From IMG/VR virus record IMGVR_UViG_3300024048_000018, positions 1-20,870 of that record: DNA of 20,870 nt; one strand, 5' to 3'. Numbering within the stretch: position 1 is the stretch's first letter; the number at the start of each line of letters is the position of its first letter. This document shows, piece after piece, positions 11,901 through 19,917 of this stretch. The notes under the pieces are model-generated. The model searched no databases. It was not told where the DNA came from and worked only from the letters and a program-made list of their open reading frames with translations. Position numbers and translations under genes: made by a program. Origin of the DNA: a virus.

Positions 11901-12860
11901 TTATTTAGATTTAATTACTGCCCAAGGGTCAACGATCTCATATCCGTCCAGGTTCTCTTTCCATTCTATTTGACCCTTAACGATCACCCCTGCCTCATGT
12001 AAATCATCTAAAATTATAGGATTGAAGATGTGACGAAGCTTTCCATCTTCTCCAACCACGTATTGTTTCTTATCTCTTTTGTCGCCTATTATTTTTAACA
12101 TAAATATTTTGCTTGGTGGATTCGGCATATCTAATAAAAAGGTTATATCGTATAACTCATATTTATTAGCGTTGTAGTATTTATAGTCAGTATCTCCCTC
12201 CCATAAATACCAATCCGAACCATCGCCATAGCTGTTAATGAAATGAATAAATCTTTTCCCGTCTTTTTTTCCGTATCCCTCAGCGTATACGCAGTGTCCT
12301 GACCACCCAGAAACAAATCCTCCAAATTGCCAGATCACTTGTTTCATGTTTTCCCAGTTCTCTTCAGTGAATGGAAATGCTGTATCCACGTAGACAAACT
12401 TTTTGCTCTTGTACGTTTCCATTATAACTGGCTTGTCTAACCATCCCTTATCACGCATGAACTCCTCTGTGGTGCGTGTTAAGTTTTCATATGATGGAAC
12501 TATCGACTCGAGGGCGCAACCAGTGTTTACGGCAAATTTAGCCCCATTTCTGATGTATGCTCCTCCATCTGGTAGTGCTATCATCGAATAAATTGATTTT
12601 GCAGATAAATCTATTTTTTTCAGTGTTTCTATCAAATTGAGCATCTCTTGATATTTTGACCATCCCTGTCCGACACATGAAAGGCTCAATCCTTGATGTT
12701 CTCTTTTTAATATTCCGTATCTCTCCTCGTTTGAAAATCCAACATTATAACTCGGACAGTTTGGATCCGGCACGAATGAAATATCTCCAAGCTTTATATC
12801 TCGATGATCATCTGGTTGTTTTTGACACCCATTATAATTTTTAGGCAATCTTTGTATCAT
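11901..12860 (-). CDS. Papain-like (C1) cysteine peptidase, possible endolysin
   Basis: A 319-residue protein. A papain-type catalytic set is visible in order: oxyanion Gln Q56, active Cys C62 in LSCVGQGW, His H189 in GHCVYAEGY and Asn H-bond partner N209 in INSYGDGSDW. The start DIKLGDISFVPD resembles the lead-in of other phage C1 proteins. A second domain (about 254-319) has KQYVVGEDGKLRHIFNP, a short module that resembles repeat modules of bacterial surface proteins and may bind a surface. There is no signal peptide. Its place between tail fibre and holin-like genes suggests lysis or wall penetration; a structural-protein protease is the alternative. Confidence 0.8.
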   Translation of the reverse strand: MIQRLPKNYNGCQKQPDDHRDIKLGDISFVPDPNCPSYNVGFSNEERYGILKREHQGLSLSCVGQGWSKYQEMLNLIETLKKIDLSAKSIYSMIALPDGGAYIRNGAKFAVNTGCALESIVPSYENLTRTTEEFMRDKGWLDKPVIMETYKSKKFVYVDTAFPFTEENWENMKQVIWQFGGFVSGWSGHCVYAEGYGKKDGKRFIHFINSYGDGSDWYLWEGDTDYKYYNANKYELYDITFLLDMPNPPSKIFMLKIIGDKRDKKQYVVGEDGKLRHIFNPIILDDLHEAGVIVKGQIEWKENLDGYEIVDPWAVIKSK

Positions 12861-12861
12861 G

Positions 12862-13158
12862 TTATTTTTTTTCCCTTTCCTCTAATATTGTTAAAACTTT
12901 GACCATGTCTTGTTGCATTAAATTAATATCTTTTTCTATGTGTGCTATATGATTTTCTTTGATCAGTCTTAAATCATCTGTATTTTGACCTATTAATTTA
13001 TCTATCTGATCATGTTTCATTACGCATTTTTCTCTGATCTGTTTTATTTCATATTTTGCTTTAATATCCGGGTCCCTAAAAAACTTATAAATAGCAAACA
13101 TGATTCCTAGTAATGTTAGTATTGAAATTATAAATTGTATATTTATAGCTGTTATCAT
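12862..13158 (-). CDS. Membrane-anchored coiled-coil protein of the lysis cassette
   Basis: A 98-residue protein with one N-terminal membrane helix (about 5-27) followed by a basic patch and a long charged helix with heptad-like spacing (about 33-95). The layout recalls XhlA-type hemolysin or spanin-like lysis partners, although XhlA has its helix at the C-terminus. Its ATG overlaps the upstream stop as ATGA, and the peptidase gene follows after one base (TAAC-ATG). A lysis role is inferred from position and topology. Confidence 0.6.
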   Translation of the reverse strand: MITAINIQFIISILTLLGIMFAIYKFFRDPDIKAKYEIKQIREKCVMKHDQIDKLIGQNTDDLRLIKENHIAHIEKDINLMQQDMVKVLTILEEREKK

Positions 13159-13364
13159 AGTTCTATTTCTATCCTTGATTTAAGCCAAGCGACTTTTTGT
13201 TTCTGTCCTGGTTCTATATTCTCTTTCAAAATATCATCGCAAAGTCTACTTATTCCATTCTTAAAGTTTTTATAGTTCTTTTTCGGAAGTTTCGAAGCTA
13301 ACTCTGGCCTTGCGTCAGTTTTATTTTTTGCTTCTTTAATTCTGTCTTTTGCTTTTTTATGCAT
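13155..13364 (-). CDS. Small basic protein downstream of the tail fibre gene
   Basis: A 69-residue Lys-rich protein without membrane segments or known motifs; the central part (NYKNFKNGISRLCDDILKENI) is probably helical. A weak Shine-Dalgarno (AGGA) lies about nine bases before the ATG at 13364. It overlaps the next gene by ATGA, so the two are coupled. Its function is unknown; the position at the fibre-lysis boundary does not decide between structural and lysis roles. Confidence 0.6.
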   Translation of the reverse strand: MHKKAKDRIKEAKNKTDARPELASKLPKKNYKNFKNGISRLCDDILKENIEPGQKQKVAWLKSRIEIEL

Positions 13365-13374
13365 GTATTTATTC

Positions 13375-14361
13375 CTAAAATTCTGTATTGATTACAATGT
13401 AATACTCTCCTCCAGCTCCACCGCCTCCGCCTCCGCCTCCGCCTCTACCATTAGCAGTTGTAGTATCTACAGCTCCTCCTGTTCCTCCTGTTCCTCCAGT
13501 TGATCCAACTCTTCCATTTTCTCCATTATCACCATCTCCTCCATTAGTTCCTGCAGCTCCTCCAGTTCCTGCAGCTCCTCCACCTCCTCCTAGTGTTTGA
13601 TGATTTGTTCCAGCTCCTCCAGCATATCCAGCTACAGAACTATTACCATAACCTCCAGGTCCTCCATCTCCACCATCTCCACCATCTGCTGTTATTGTTC
13701 CGGTATTAGCTGTTAATGTATTATAAATTATTACTGCAGTTCCTCCTGCTCCTCCGCCTCCGCCACCGGGTCCTCCTTTCAAATTAACTGGTTTCGTTCC
13801 ACTAGTTCCATTACCACCTGAAACATCTATATCTCCTGAAAAATCTAATGATCTAAAGCATTCAATTATTACCACTCCACCACCTCTGCCTCCTGCAGTT
13901 ACGCCTGTCCATGCTCCTCCATTACCTGCTCCTGCTCCTGCAATAGCTTTAATAACTTTACCTAAAATATTCAAAGCATATCCACATAGGTGAGTACTTA
14001 CTGCTCCAGTATCTCCTGCTTCTAAATAACCAATAGTTCCATACGAAGGAGTCTCTGCTATTGCTCCGCATTCACTTGCGTCTATTGTTCCTGCAATAGT
14101 TACATTTCCCTGAACTTTTATATTTACTATAGTTCCATTTGCATGGGGATTAATTATAGTTAATGTAAAACCTGATTGAATATCTAATGAAGAATAATTT
14201 TTAATTAATACTTCAGCACCACTAGCATCCAAATTTTCATTTGATGAAACAACTTTAGCTCCATCACTACCATCGCCACCAAATTTTACTACTTCATCAA
14301 ATTTATTGTTTAAGTCGTCGGCGTCTAATCTTTCGCCAGCAGACCATGTTTTGAAATCCAT
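13375..14361 (-). CDS. Tail fibre/adhesin with glycine-rich C-terminal region
   Basis: A 328-residue protein. The first residues (TWSAGERLDADDLNNKFDEV) match the W..GE.L.A.DLN start common in phage fibre proteins. A beta-rich middle (about 40-180) is followed by a strongly glycine-rich part (about 190-318) with runs such as GGPGGGGGGAGG and GGDGGDGGPGG broken by short VIIYN-type strands, and a hydrophobic C-terminus (EYYIVINTEF). Such Gly-rich blocks can form polyglycine-II layers, as in the T-even-like adhesin gp38 of phage S16. It probably binds the host receptor at the tail tip. Confidence 0.75.
   Translation of the reverse strand: MDFKTWSAGERLDADDLNNKFDEVVKFGGDGSDGAKVVSSNENLDASGAEVLIKNYSSLDIQSGFTLTIINPHANGTIVNIKVQGNVTIAGTIDASECGAIAETPSYGTIGYLEAGDTGAVSTHLCGYALNILGKVIKAIAGAGAGNGGAWTGVTAGGRGGGVVIIECFRSLDFSGDIDVSGGNGTSGTKPVNLKGGPGGGGGGAGGTAVIIYNTLTANTGTITADGGDGGDGGPGGYGNSSVAGYAGGAGTNHQTLGGGGGAAGTGGAAGTNGGDGDNGENGRVGSTGGTGGTGGAVDTTTANGRGGGGGGGGGAGGEYYIVINTEF
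13421..13444 (-). repeat. Hexanucleotide repeat in the fibre gene
   Basis: AGGCGG (coding strand) is repeated four times, encoding glycines near the C-terminus. With adjacent GG pairs it makes a G-rich, slippage-prone tract that could fold as a two-layer quadruplex in the mRNA or coding strand. Confidence 0.8.
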
Positions 14362-14365
14362 AGTT

Positions 14366-14875
14366 TTATGCGTTCGCCAACGTCAAAGTCCAATCTATTG
14401 TTAGCTTTTGTACGTTAGTTTTAGTTATATCTATATTTACGTGGCTTATTAAAATTCCAGTATCTGCTCCTGCACCACCATCACTGAATATCCCTGCTTC
14501 CTTAAACGTTCCAGTTACTTCTGTTTGATTAAAAAATGCTGTTGCATATGCAATGTTAGCCGAGTTAGTCATTGAAGCTATTAAATTTCTGTATGTTTCA
14601 GTTCCCAATACTGTATCTCCTATTACTACGGCCGTGGCGTCTGTTCCTAAAGCAGCATAATTTATCAGCATGTCATTGTCCGGTGTTAAATCCGTTAGGT
14701 TGTTTGTGATCAATGTAAAAGCGACAGTCGTGATGATGTTATGATAATATTTCACGATCTTCTTTCCTGTTTTGACGTCCTCGAGTGTGAATCTATATAT
14801 TCCAATAGCTCCGGCCTTTTCGCCGACTTGTTTTTTTATTTGTTTTATTTTGTTTAGAAATTCTTTATCTATCAT
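14366..14875 (-). CDS. Tail/fibre structural protein
   Basis: A 169-residue beta-rich protein. It shows a phage tail-fibre pattern: YHNIITTVAFTLI near residues 44-57, a YAALGTDATAV segment, an ETYRNLIASM segment, and FKEAGIFSDGG before a final IDWTLTL strand. Proteins with this LGTG..E..R....KEAGLF order attach to or form the distal tail and are often near fibres. The ATG at 14875 sits six bases after an extended -10 (TGCTATAAT), so its mRNA is probably leaderless. It lies between the hub-like gene and the glycine-rich fibre. Confidence 0.7.
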   Translation of the reverse strand: MIDKEFLNKIKQIKKQVGEKAGAIGIYRFTLEDVKTGKKIVKYYHNIITTVAFTLITNNLTDLTPDNDMLINYAALGTDATAVVIGDTVLGTETYRNLIASMTNSANIAYATAFFNQTEVTGTFKEAGIFSDGGAGADTGILISHVNIDITKTNVQKLTIDWTLTLANA

Positions 14876-14881
14876 AATTTT

Positions 14882-14890
14882 ATTATAGCA
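14882..14890 (-). promoter_or_regulatory. Extended -10 promoter for fibre genes; leaderless
   Basis: TGCTATAAT on the minus strand is a full extended -10. A -35 is weak (TTCGCC at 17 bases), as allowed for the extended -10 class. Six bases separate it from the ATG at 14875, so the start codon A is the predicted +1. It lacks the AAGTTATCCACTT motif of the early promoters, which fits a different timing class. Confidence 0.65.
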
Positions 14891-14894
14891 TAAA

Positions 14895-16385
14895 TTAAGT
14901 TAATGGCGAACCGCTAATGATGAAAACTCTTTTTGTCCCTACGGGCAGTTGTGGTCCAAGTACAAATTCCACGGCGTAATCTAATGCCTGCACGGTTACT
15001 ACATCTCCTATCTCTGCTTCTTCTATTTGCGGATAATCGTCTGTGTTTATTTCTACATCCTCATCTATTTCAACGTCTTCTATCGGAAATACTGTCTTTT
15101 CAAGAACGACATCTCCTTTTTCCTCGATCAACCTATCGCCTGCTTTTAATAATCCTATTAAGAAATCAATAATACCAACTGTTCTTAATGTGGCCAGTTT
15201 TACTTTGTATATAAAAGTTTCCCTGGTGATCATCTGAAATGCAACGCTTTGAATTAGGAAGTCTTCATTAACATTAAGTAATGTTGAATTAACATTTATG
15301 ATCATTCCGCTTCTTAGTCCTGATTCGTATGTATCAAATCCTCCCTCGATTATTCCATTTTGATATGCTTCTATTTCTGTCTTGGCATAACTGACGGCTT
15401 CCTCCCTACTCTTTATTGTTTTATCTATCTTGGCAAATTCAAACACTCCGTATCGAGCTATAGAGTTCGGCTCTTCTACTTGAACGACTAAATTATAAAG
15501 CGGTACTCCAACGATTTCCACATTGTCTGCTCCTGCTCCTGGCACGGTGTCTACCTTAAATCTTATATATTTCTGGTTGTAATCCCAGAAGCAATCAAAA
15601 TCGTCCTCGTTATCCAAGAAATCAATCCCAACTATTTGAGCTACCGAGTCTACTTCTACAACTGGTTTTGAACTGAACTTGTTTGCTGTTCTGAATAATA
15701 GTTTTACGCCATCTCCATCAAAAGGTTCACTCCTCGATGTTCCCTCTATCTCTCCTCCTTTTATAAAAACTCTATTTCTTATTTGCGATAAATCATTTGT
15801 TACATTAAGCGTTTCTGGTATATGGTTTCCATCGCCATCTGCTATATTAAAAGCCGCAGGATTTTTATTTCTTTCAAAAAAATGAATGTCCTTATCGTAA
15901 TCCACGTACCAACTATATCCTGTTAAGTCAGCCAGTTTTTGAATCGCAGCTGTCACGGTTATTCTATCGAACGTTATTTTCGTAATTGTTAATGCGCAAT
16001 CTACGTTCGTATCCGTGAATGTGCCGTCTGTAAAATTTGTTAAAATGTCATCTATAATAAAATTAACGGTCTTGTCGTCGTATCCCTCGATCACAAGTTG
16101 TCTATCTAAATCATAGGAATAATCCTTTGCTTTTACTTTATATCTAACTCTGTTATCTGATTCTATTTTTTTTTGTACGCTATGAATTACTCCGGCAAAT
16201 ATTTTTGTTACTCCATCGAGCATTTCTACTTCGCTGTTCGGTGCCGGTCTGAATGTTTGTCCTGTATGATAAATTATATCAAATTCTAAGGTATCAGTTT
16301 TTTGATTAATAACATCTGCTTTTTTAACCGAGCCAAATTCTACTATACTCGACTTGTCTACAGTATCAATCTTTATCGTGATCAT
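14895..16385 (-). CDS. Tail hub/baseplate protein (gp27/Tal-like)
   Basis: A 496-residue protein. The start (about 1-100: VDKSSIVEFGSVKKADVINQKTDTLEF, EMLDGVTKIFAGVIHSVQKK, VKAKDYSYDLDRQLV) matches the N-terminal barrel of hub proteins that thread the tail tip. The middle has an AIQKLADLTGYSWYVDYDKDIHF block, typical of phage Tal and gpD/gp27-type proteins. It follows the tape measure gene (ATGA overlap), the normal slot for distal-tail or hub genes. A C-terminal acidic region (around DVEIDEDVEINTDDYPQIEE) is unusual and could be a linker to fibres. Confidence 0.75.
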   Translation of the reverse strand: MITIKIDTVDKSSIVEFGSVKKADVINQKTDTLEFDIIYHTGQTFRPAPNSEVEMLDGVTKIFAGVIHSVQKKIESDNRVRYKVKAKDYSYDLDRQLVIEGYDDKTVNFIIDDILTNFTDGTFTDTNVDCALTITKITFDRITVTAAIQKLADLTGYSWYVDYDKDIHFFERNKNPAAFNIADGDGNHIPETLNVTNDLSQIRNRVFIKGGEIEGTSRSEPFDGDGVKLLFRTANKFSSKPVVEVDSVAQIVGIDFLDNEDDFDCFWDYNQKYIRFKVDTVPGAGADNVEIVGVPLYNLVVQVEEPNSIARYGVFEFAKIDKTIKSREEAVSYAKTEIEAYQNGIIEGGFDTYESGLRSGMIINVNSTLLNVNEDFLIQSVAFQMITRETFIYKVKLATLRTVGIIDFLIGLLKAGDRLIEEKGDVVLEKTVFPIEDVEIDEDVEINTDDYPQIEEAEIGDVVTVQALDYAVEFVLGPQLPVGTKRVFIISGSPLT

Positions 16386-18388
16386 AATTTTACTGTGTTC
16401 TTTAAGCTTTGCATAATACTATTTCCGATTCTTTCGGCTATTCCCTCTTCTCCTAAGAATTCGTTGCCTTGTATGTTGATTGTTATACCTCCTCCACCAC
16501 TATTTCCAATCTTTCCGTATTGTCCTGGTGTGAATAATTCGGGCCCACGCTCTCCTACTACATATGATCCTCCTGCTCTTACGGGTCCACCACTTGCCCT
16601 AAACAGAGTTGATGGTGTTGTCGCTCCTCCTGTATCAAAACCTAAACTTCCACCCATAAATGATAATCTTTTACTCATTGAATTAAGTATTCTTTGCGTG
16701 GTGCTTTCAGTTTTCTCAGCTCTACTATCTTCTTCTTCGGCTAATTTATCAGTATATTGTTGTTCTACGGATAACATTTCAGATTTATTCTTTTTTAATT
16801 CAGCGAGCTCTTGTTGCATTAAAGCTATTTTTTGATTGAATGCTTCTAATTCTTTAGCTCTTACTTTCATTAATGTTTCAACTCTCAATTCAAATTCTGT
16901 TAATTCTGCTTTTCTGCGTTCTTCTACTATTTCAGGATAAAGACCAACTTTCATTCGTTGGTGTTCATCTAATGCTGTTTGTTCTTTGGCTAATTGATCC
17001 TGTAATATTTGAAGTTCAGCCATAGCTGATTCTTTTTCAGCGGCCTGATTAACTTCATTTTGTTTTTCTTTTACTTGTTTTATTAATTCAGCAACTTTTT
17101 CTTCTTGTTGCACATAAGCTTCTGCCAATTCTTCTCGGTATGTTTTTTGTTTTTCAGAATTATCTTTTATTGTTTTTGTTATTTCTTCTTCAAGCTTCTT
17201 AATTTTATCAGTAGTTTCTTTAGTAGCTTCTCCCATTTCAACTATTGCTCCAGTTACTTCTTCTATTGGTTTTCTGGCATCTCTAAGTTTCTGTGCCATT
17301 TTAGCCGCATAATCACCGAGTCTTTGAGCACTTTCTATTTCTGCTTGTGCCTTTGCTCCTCCAAATGCTTCGTATGCCCAATAAGCAATCGTTGATAAAG
17401 CCACCGCTACCGCTACTAAAGGCCCAACACTTGTTATCATGGATACCTTTAATTTTCCGATTAATGTTATAACTCCTGGTAATACTAATCCTAAAAATCC
17501 AATTGTAGCTGTTAGTCCTGCAATTGCTGTTGCCGTTATAATAATGTATTTAGTAAGTTTTTGATTCTCTTCAACCCAATCAGCAAATTTATTTACTACT
17601 GGTAATACTTTATCTATAACAGAATTAAGAATTGGAATAAAAATATTCCCTATTTTTTCTGATAATTCCTTTGTTCTTTCTGCTAATTCTCTTTGTCTAT
17701 TAACAAGCGATCCCTGTGTTCTATGATAATCACCCTGGGCTTTTTTACTTTGCTCCATTGCTATTTGCAATGTGGCTTCTGCTCTCGCAGCTTTTAACGC
17801 AGTACCAGCTAATTTGTCAGTTCCATTTTCAATCAATTTTAATTTAAGGTCACTCTCTAAAATTACAATTCCAAGTCCTTTCAACATTTCTCTTTCGCCA
17901 AGCAAACCTTTAGTCAATGCTGCAACTGCTCCCGTCGCTCCTCCGGCATAATTTTGAAATGAAGCAAGGTCAATTCCAAGTTTAATTGTTTTGTCTGATA
18001 ATGATAATGCCTCGTCACCAGTCAATCCTATTCCGACCAATAAATCTCCTGTGCTGGCAAGCATTGATTTCGCAGATGACTCTGCCAGTCCCCAGCTATT
18101 TCTTAAATTCATTGCTACTTCTTCCGCCTTAACTCCAACATCATCAAATACTGTATCAAATTTACTGAATGTTTCTTGAGCATCTGCAGCCGCTTGAGTA
18201 GCCTTCCAAATACCAGCTCCAATAACAGCAAAAGCAACGGTTCCAGCCATCGCCATTTTTTGGAATGTTGGTTTCATCCGCTCTAATTTACCATGGACAG
18301 TATCCAAGCTTTTATTCACCGAGTTCATTGCTGTCTTGGTTCTGTTCTCGGCGTCTACTATAAGTTGTAGTTTGTGAGTTTGTGCCAT
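16382..18388 (-). CDS. Tail tape measure protein
   Basis: A 668-residue protein of the TP901-type tape measure family. It has an N-terminal helical part, membrane-like helices at about 46-66 and in the region about 285-345, a TP901 core (LASTGDLLVGIGLTGDEALSLSDKTIKLGIDLASF), a long charged coiled coil (about 370-560) and a C-terminal GGPVRAGGSYVVGERGPELFTPG motif. At about 0.15 nm per residue the tail would be near 100 nm. It starts two bases after the frameshift extension stop and ends overlapping the hub gene by ATGA. Confidence 0.92.
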   Translation of the reverse strand: MAQTHKLQLIVDAENRTKTAMNSVNKSLDTVHGKLERMKPTFQKMAMAGTVAFAVIGAGIWKATQAAADAQETFSKFDTVFDDVGVKAEEVAMNLRNSWGLAESSAKSMLASTGDLLVGIGLTGDEALSLSDKTIKLGIDLASFQNYAGGATGAVAALTKGLLGEREMLKGLGIVILESDLKLKLIENGTDKLAGTALKAARAEATLQIAMEQSKKAQGDYHRTQGSLVNRQRELAERTKELSEKIGNIFIPILNSVIDKVLPVVNKFADWVEENQKLTKYIIITATAIAGLTATIGFLGLVLPGVITLIGKLKVSMITSVGPLVAVAVALSTIAYWAYEAFGGAKAQAEIESAQRLGDYAAKMAQKLRDARKPIEEVTGAIVEMGEATKETTDKIKKLEEEITKTIKDNSEKQKTYREELAEAYVQQEEKVAELIKQVKEKQNEVNQAAEKESAMAELQILQDQLAKEQTALDEHQRMKVGLYPEIVEERRKAELTEFELRVETLMKVRAKELEAFNQKIALMQQELAELKKNKSEMLSVEQQYTDKLAEEEDSRAEKTESTTQRILNSMSKRLSFMGGSLGFDTGGATTPSTLFRASGGPVRAGGSYVVGERGPELFTPGQYGKIGNSGGGGITINIQGNEFLGEEGIAERIGNSIMQSLKNTVKL

Positions 18389-18390
18389 AG

Positions 18391-18540
18391 CTATTTTTTA
18401 TTTTCTTGCATTCTTTTCACTACATCTTCGACGGCTATTACAAACCATTCGGGTTGCCTCATGTAGATGTGATAATCCCACCCCATCACCATGCACAAAA
18501 ATGCTATGTCTTTGATTGATTGTCTTCCTATTCTAGTTCT
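18391..18540 (-). CDS. Frameshift extension of the tail assembly chaperone (GT)
   Basis: An open -1 frame of 49 codons follows the A-run at the end of the preceding gene and ends with TAG two bases before the tape measure ATG. It encodes R-T-R-I-G-R..., then GWDYHIYMRQPEWFVIAVEDVV, a Trp/Tyr-rich pattern typical of T-domain extensions. No own start with a ribosome-binding site is seen. Ribosomes slipping back one base on nine As would make a product of about 156 residues, the GT form that recruits the tape measure. Confidence 0.85.
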   Translation of the reverse strand, partial: RTRIGRQSIKDIAFLCMVMGWDYHIYMRQPEWFVIAVEDVVKRMQENKK

Positions 18541-18860
18541 TTTTTTTTACGTCTATTGCTAATCTCTTTAATTACAAATTCATAGTCATTTTCTGGTAAC
18601 TTGCCAACTGCATCGAGTACCTTTTCTTTCGATCCATCAACGCTGACTATAAACTTTTCAATCTCACGATGTGTTTGCTCTGCGATCACGTTTACATTAA
18701 ACTTCCCGGTTGACATCTTTCCTGATGCCTCTGGTTTAATATCAACGCCTGAAAGCAAAGCCTCGTCAATGTATTCTGCTTCTGCTCCAGTGATCCAATC
18801 TTTTATTTCAATTTCAATCTTGGCTTGTGGTGTTATTATTTTTTTAATTGATGTATTCAT
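18528..18860 (-). CDS. Tail assembly chaperone G
   Basis: A 110-residue protein between the tail tube and tape measure genes, the classical slot for chaperone G. Sequence features: a predicted helical KDWITGAEAEYIDEALL region, a KMSTGKFNVNVIAEQTHREIEKFIVSVDG segment and a basic end RRKKKELE. Its stop lies 13 bases after the slip site that gives the GT form. The ATG overlaps the tail tube stop as TAATG. The product would be needed during tail assembly but not be part of the finished particle. Confidence 0.8.
   Translation of the reverse strand: MNTSIKKIITPQAKIEIEIKDWITGAEAEYIDEALLSGVDIKPEASGKMSTGKFNVNVIAEQTHREIEKFIVSVDGSKEKVLDAVGKLPENDYEFVIKEISNRRKKKELE
18539..18548 (-). other. -1 programmed frameshift slippery site
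   Basis: On the minus strand this is AAAAAAAAAG, read in frame 0 as AAA AAA AAA G. A homopolymer of nine As lets both tRNAs re-pair after a one-base backward slip and matches the A-rich slippery sequences of G/GT genes. No obvious strong stem-loop was identified just downstream. Confidence 0.85.
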
Positions 18861-19858
18861 TAATCTTTGTCGTAGTCCGCTATTGTGTTTTGAACTACAA
18901 TATTAATTGCTTCTTCATCACTAGCTGAATAATGAGCTGTGAAATTCAAGTTATCTCGAACGATATCATCGATTGGTCTATCTGGGCTTGAGCTTTCAAA
19001 TGAAACCTTTGCTAATTGAATTATGATTGATGGATTGTATCCTCCCTCTAAATCTATATCTGACCTGCTTAGTGTTATCTGCATTGCTCTGTATGTTCCA
19101 TCCTTAAATAAGTCATGGTATGTATCTCCCTCATAATCAATTACTAAGTTTCCGGTGATCTCCATTAAATTAGCAATTATATCGGTTGGTGTAATCGTTC
19201 CAATGTTTTGCTGTGGTCTGCCGTTGTTTGCCATTGACAATGAAAATTCTTTCATGTTGAGTGCGCTTGCGGCTCCTAGCCCTGCTAAGTTTGCGGCCAG
19301 TTTAATCTCTACATCATACGGTCTGAATAAGTAATCACTTGTTTCAAATGTTGGTGTATAGTTTGCATGCTCTGCTTCATCGCGTGCGGCGAATTCTATT
19401 GTTGCATTGACTAAATCATCCACTGGTGTTCTGATTTCAAGTGATTGAACCAATACTCCATTGTATCCATAGTCTTGTTGTCCTGGTTGTGACAATCCTA
19501 ATGAGATAGATGGAAATTGTGGATCGTTTGGTAGCACTTCAAATGTATGGCTATTGACAGTTCCGTAAGCAACTTCTGTTGTACATTTACCCAATAAGCT
19601 TTTAAGAATGTATCCAATTAATTCTGATCTTAGATTAAATTCTAAATCACCAGAAGCTCTACGCTGTACTACTTCTGATCCTTGGCTTGATATTCCTGAC
19701 GCCTTTGTTTCTTTTATTAAAGCCTTGATGACTTCAACGTTTATTCCAGTTGGCGTCCTTGCTGGAATCCATCCTTGTGGAGTGACTATGGTTCCCCGCG
19801 CTGCCGGGTCCTCCATGCCAATCCCTAGGTTTAAGTCTTCTCCTTTTAGTAAACTCAT
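18860..19858 (-). CDS. Major tail tube protein
   Basis: A 332-residue beta-rich protein at the slot of the tail tube gene, directly before the chaperone pair. Features include LLKGEDLNLGIGMEDPAARGTIVTPQGWIPARTPTG at the start, VDDLVNATIEFAAR, a KEFSLSMANNGRPQQNIGTITPTDI segment and a YRAMQITLSRSDIDLEGGYNPSIIIQLAKV strand pair, the pattern of large phage tail tube subunits. It has its own near-consensus promoter and one of the few clear Shine-Dalgarno sequences in the late region (AAAGGA, 8 bases before ATG), fitting high copy need. No sheath gene precedes it, so the tail should be non-contractile. Confidence 0.82.
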   Translation of the reverse strand: MSLLKGEDLNLGIGMEDPAARGTIVTPQGWIPARTPTGINVEVIKALIKETKASGISSQGSEVVQRRASGDLEFNLRSELIGYILKSLLGKCTTEVAYGTVNSHTFEVLPNDPQFPSISLGLSQPGQQDYGYNGVLVQSLEIRTPVDDLVNATIEFAARDEAEHANYTPTFETSDYLFRPYDVEIKLAANLAGLGAASALNMKEFSLSMANNGRPQQNIGTITPTDIIANLMEITGNLVIDYEGDTYHDLFKDGTYRAMQITLSRSDIDLEGGYNPSIIIQLAKVSFESSSPDRPIDDIVRDNLNFTAHYSASDEEAINIVVQNTIADYDKD

Positions 19859-19888
19859 GTTTTTATCCTTTCTTTATTATTTATTTTT

Positions 19889-19917
19889 ATTATATCACGT
19901 TTTTTATTTACTAACAA
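19889..19917 (-). promoter_or_regulatory. Promoter of the tail tube gene
   Basis: The -35 TTGTTA (19912-19917), a 17-base spacer and the -10 TATAAT (19889-19894) with TG one base upstream (TGA-TATAAT) form an extended -10 promoter. The leader is about 24-25 bases and contains AAAGGA. The -35 overlaps the stop codon of the upstream gene. Confidence 0.75.

Noticed and set aside
16302-16835. Plus-strand frame of 177 codons
   Set aside because: Antisense shadow of the tape measure and hub genes, both of which have clear family matches.
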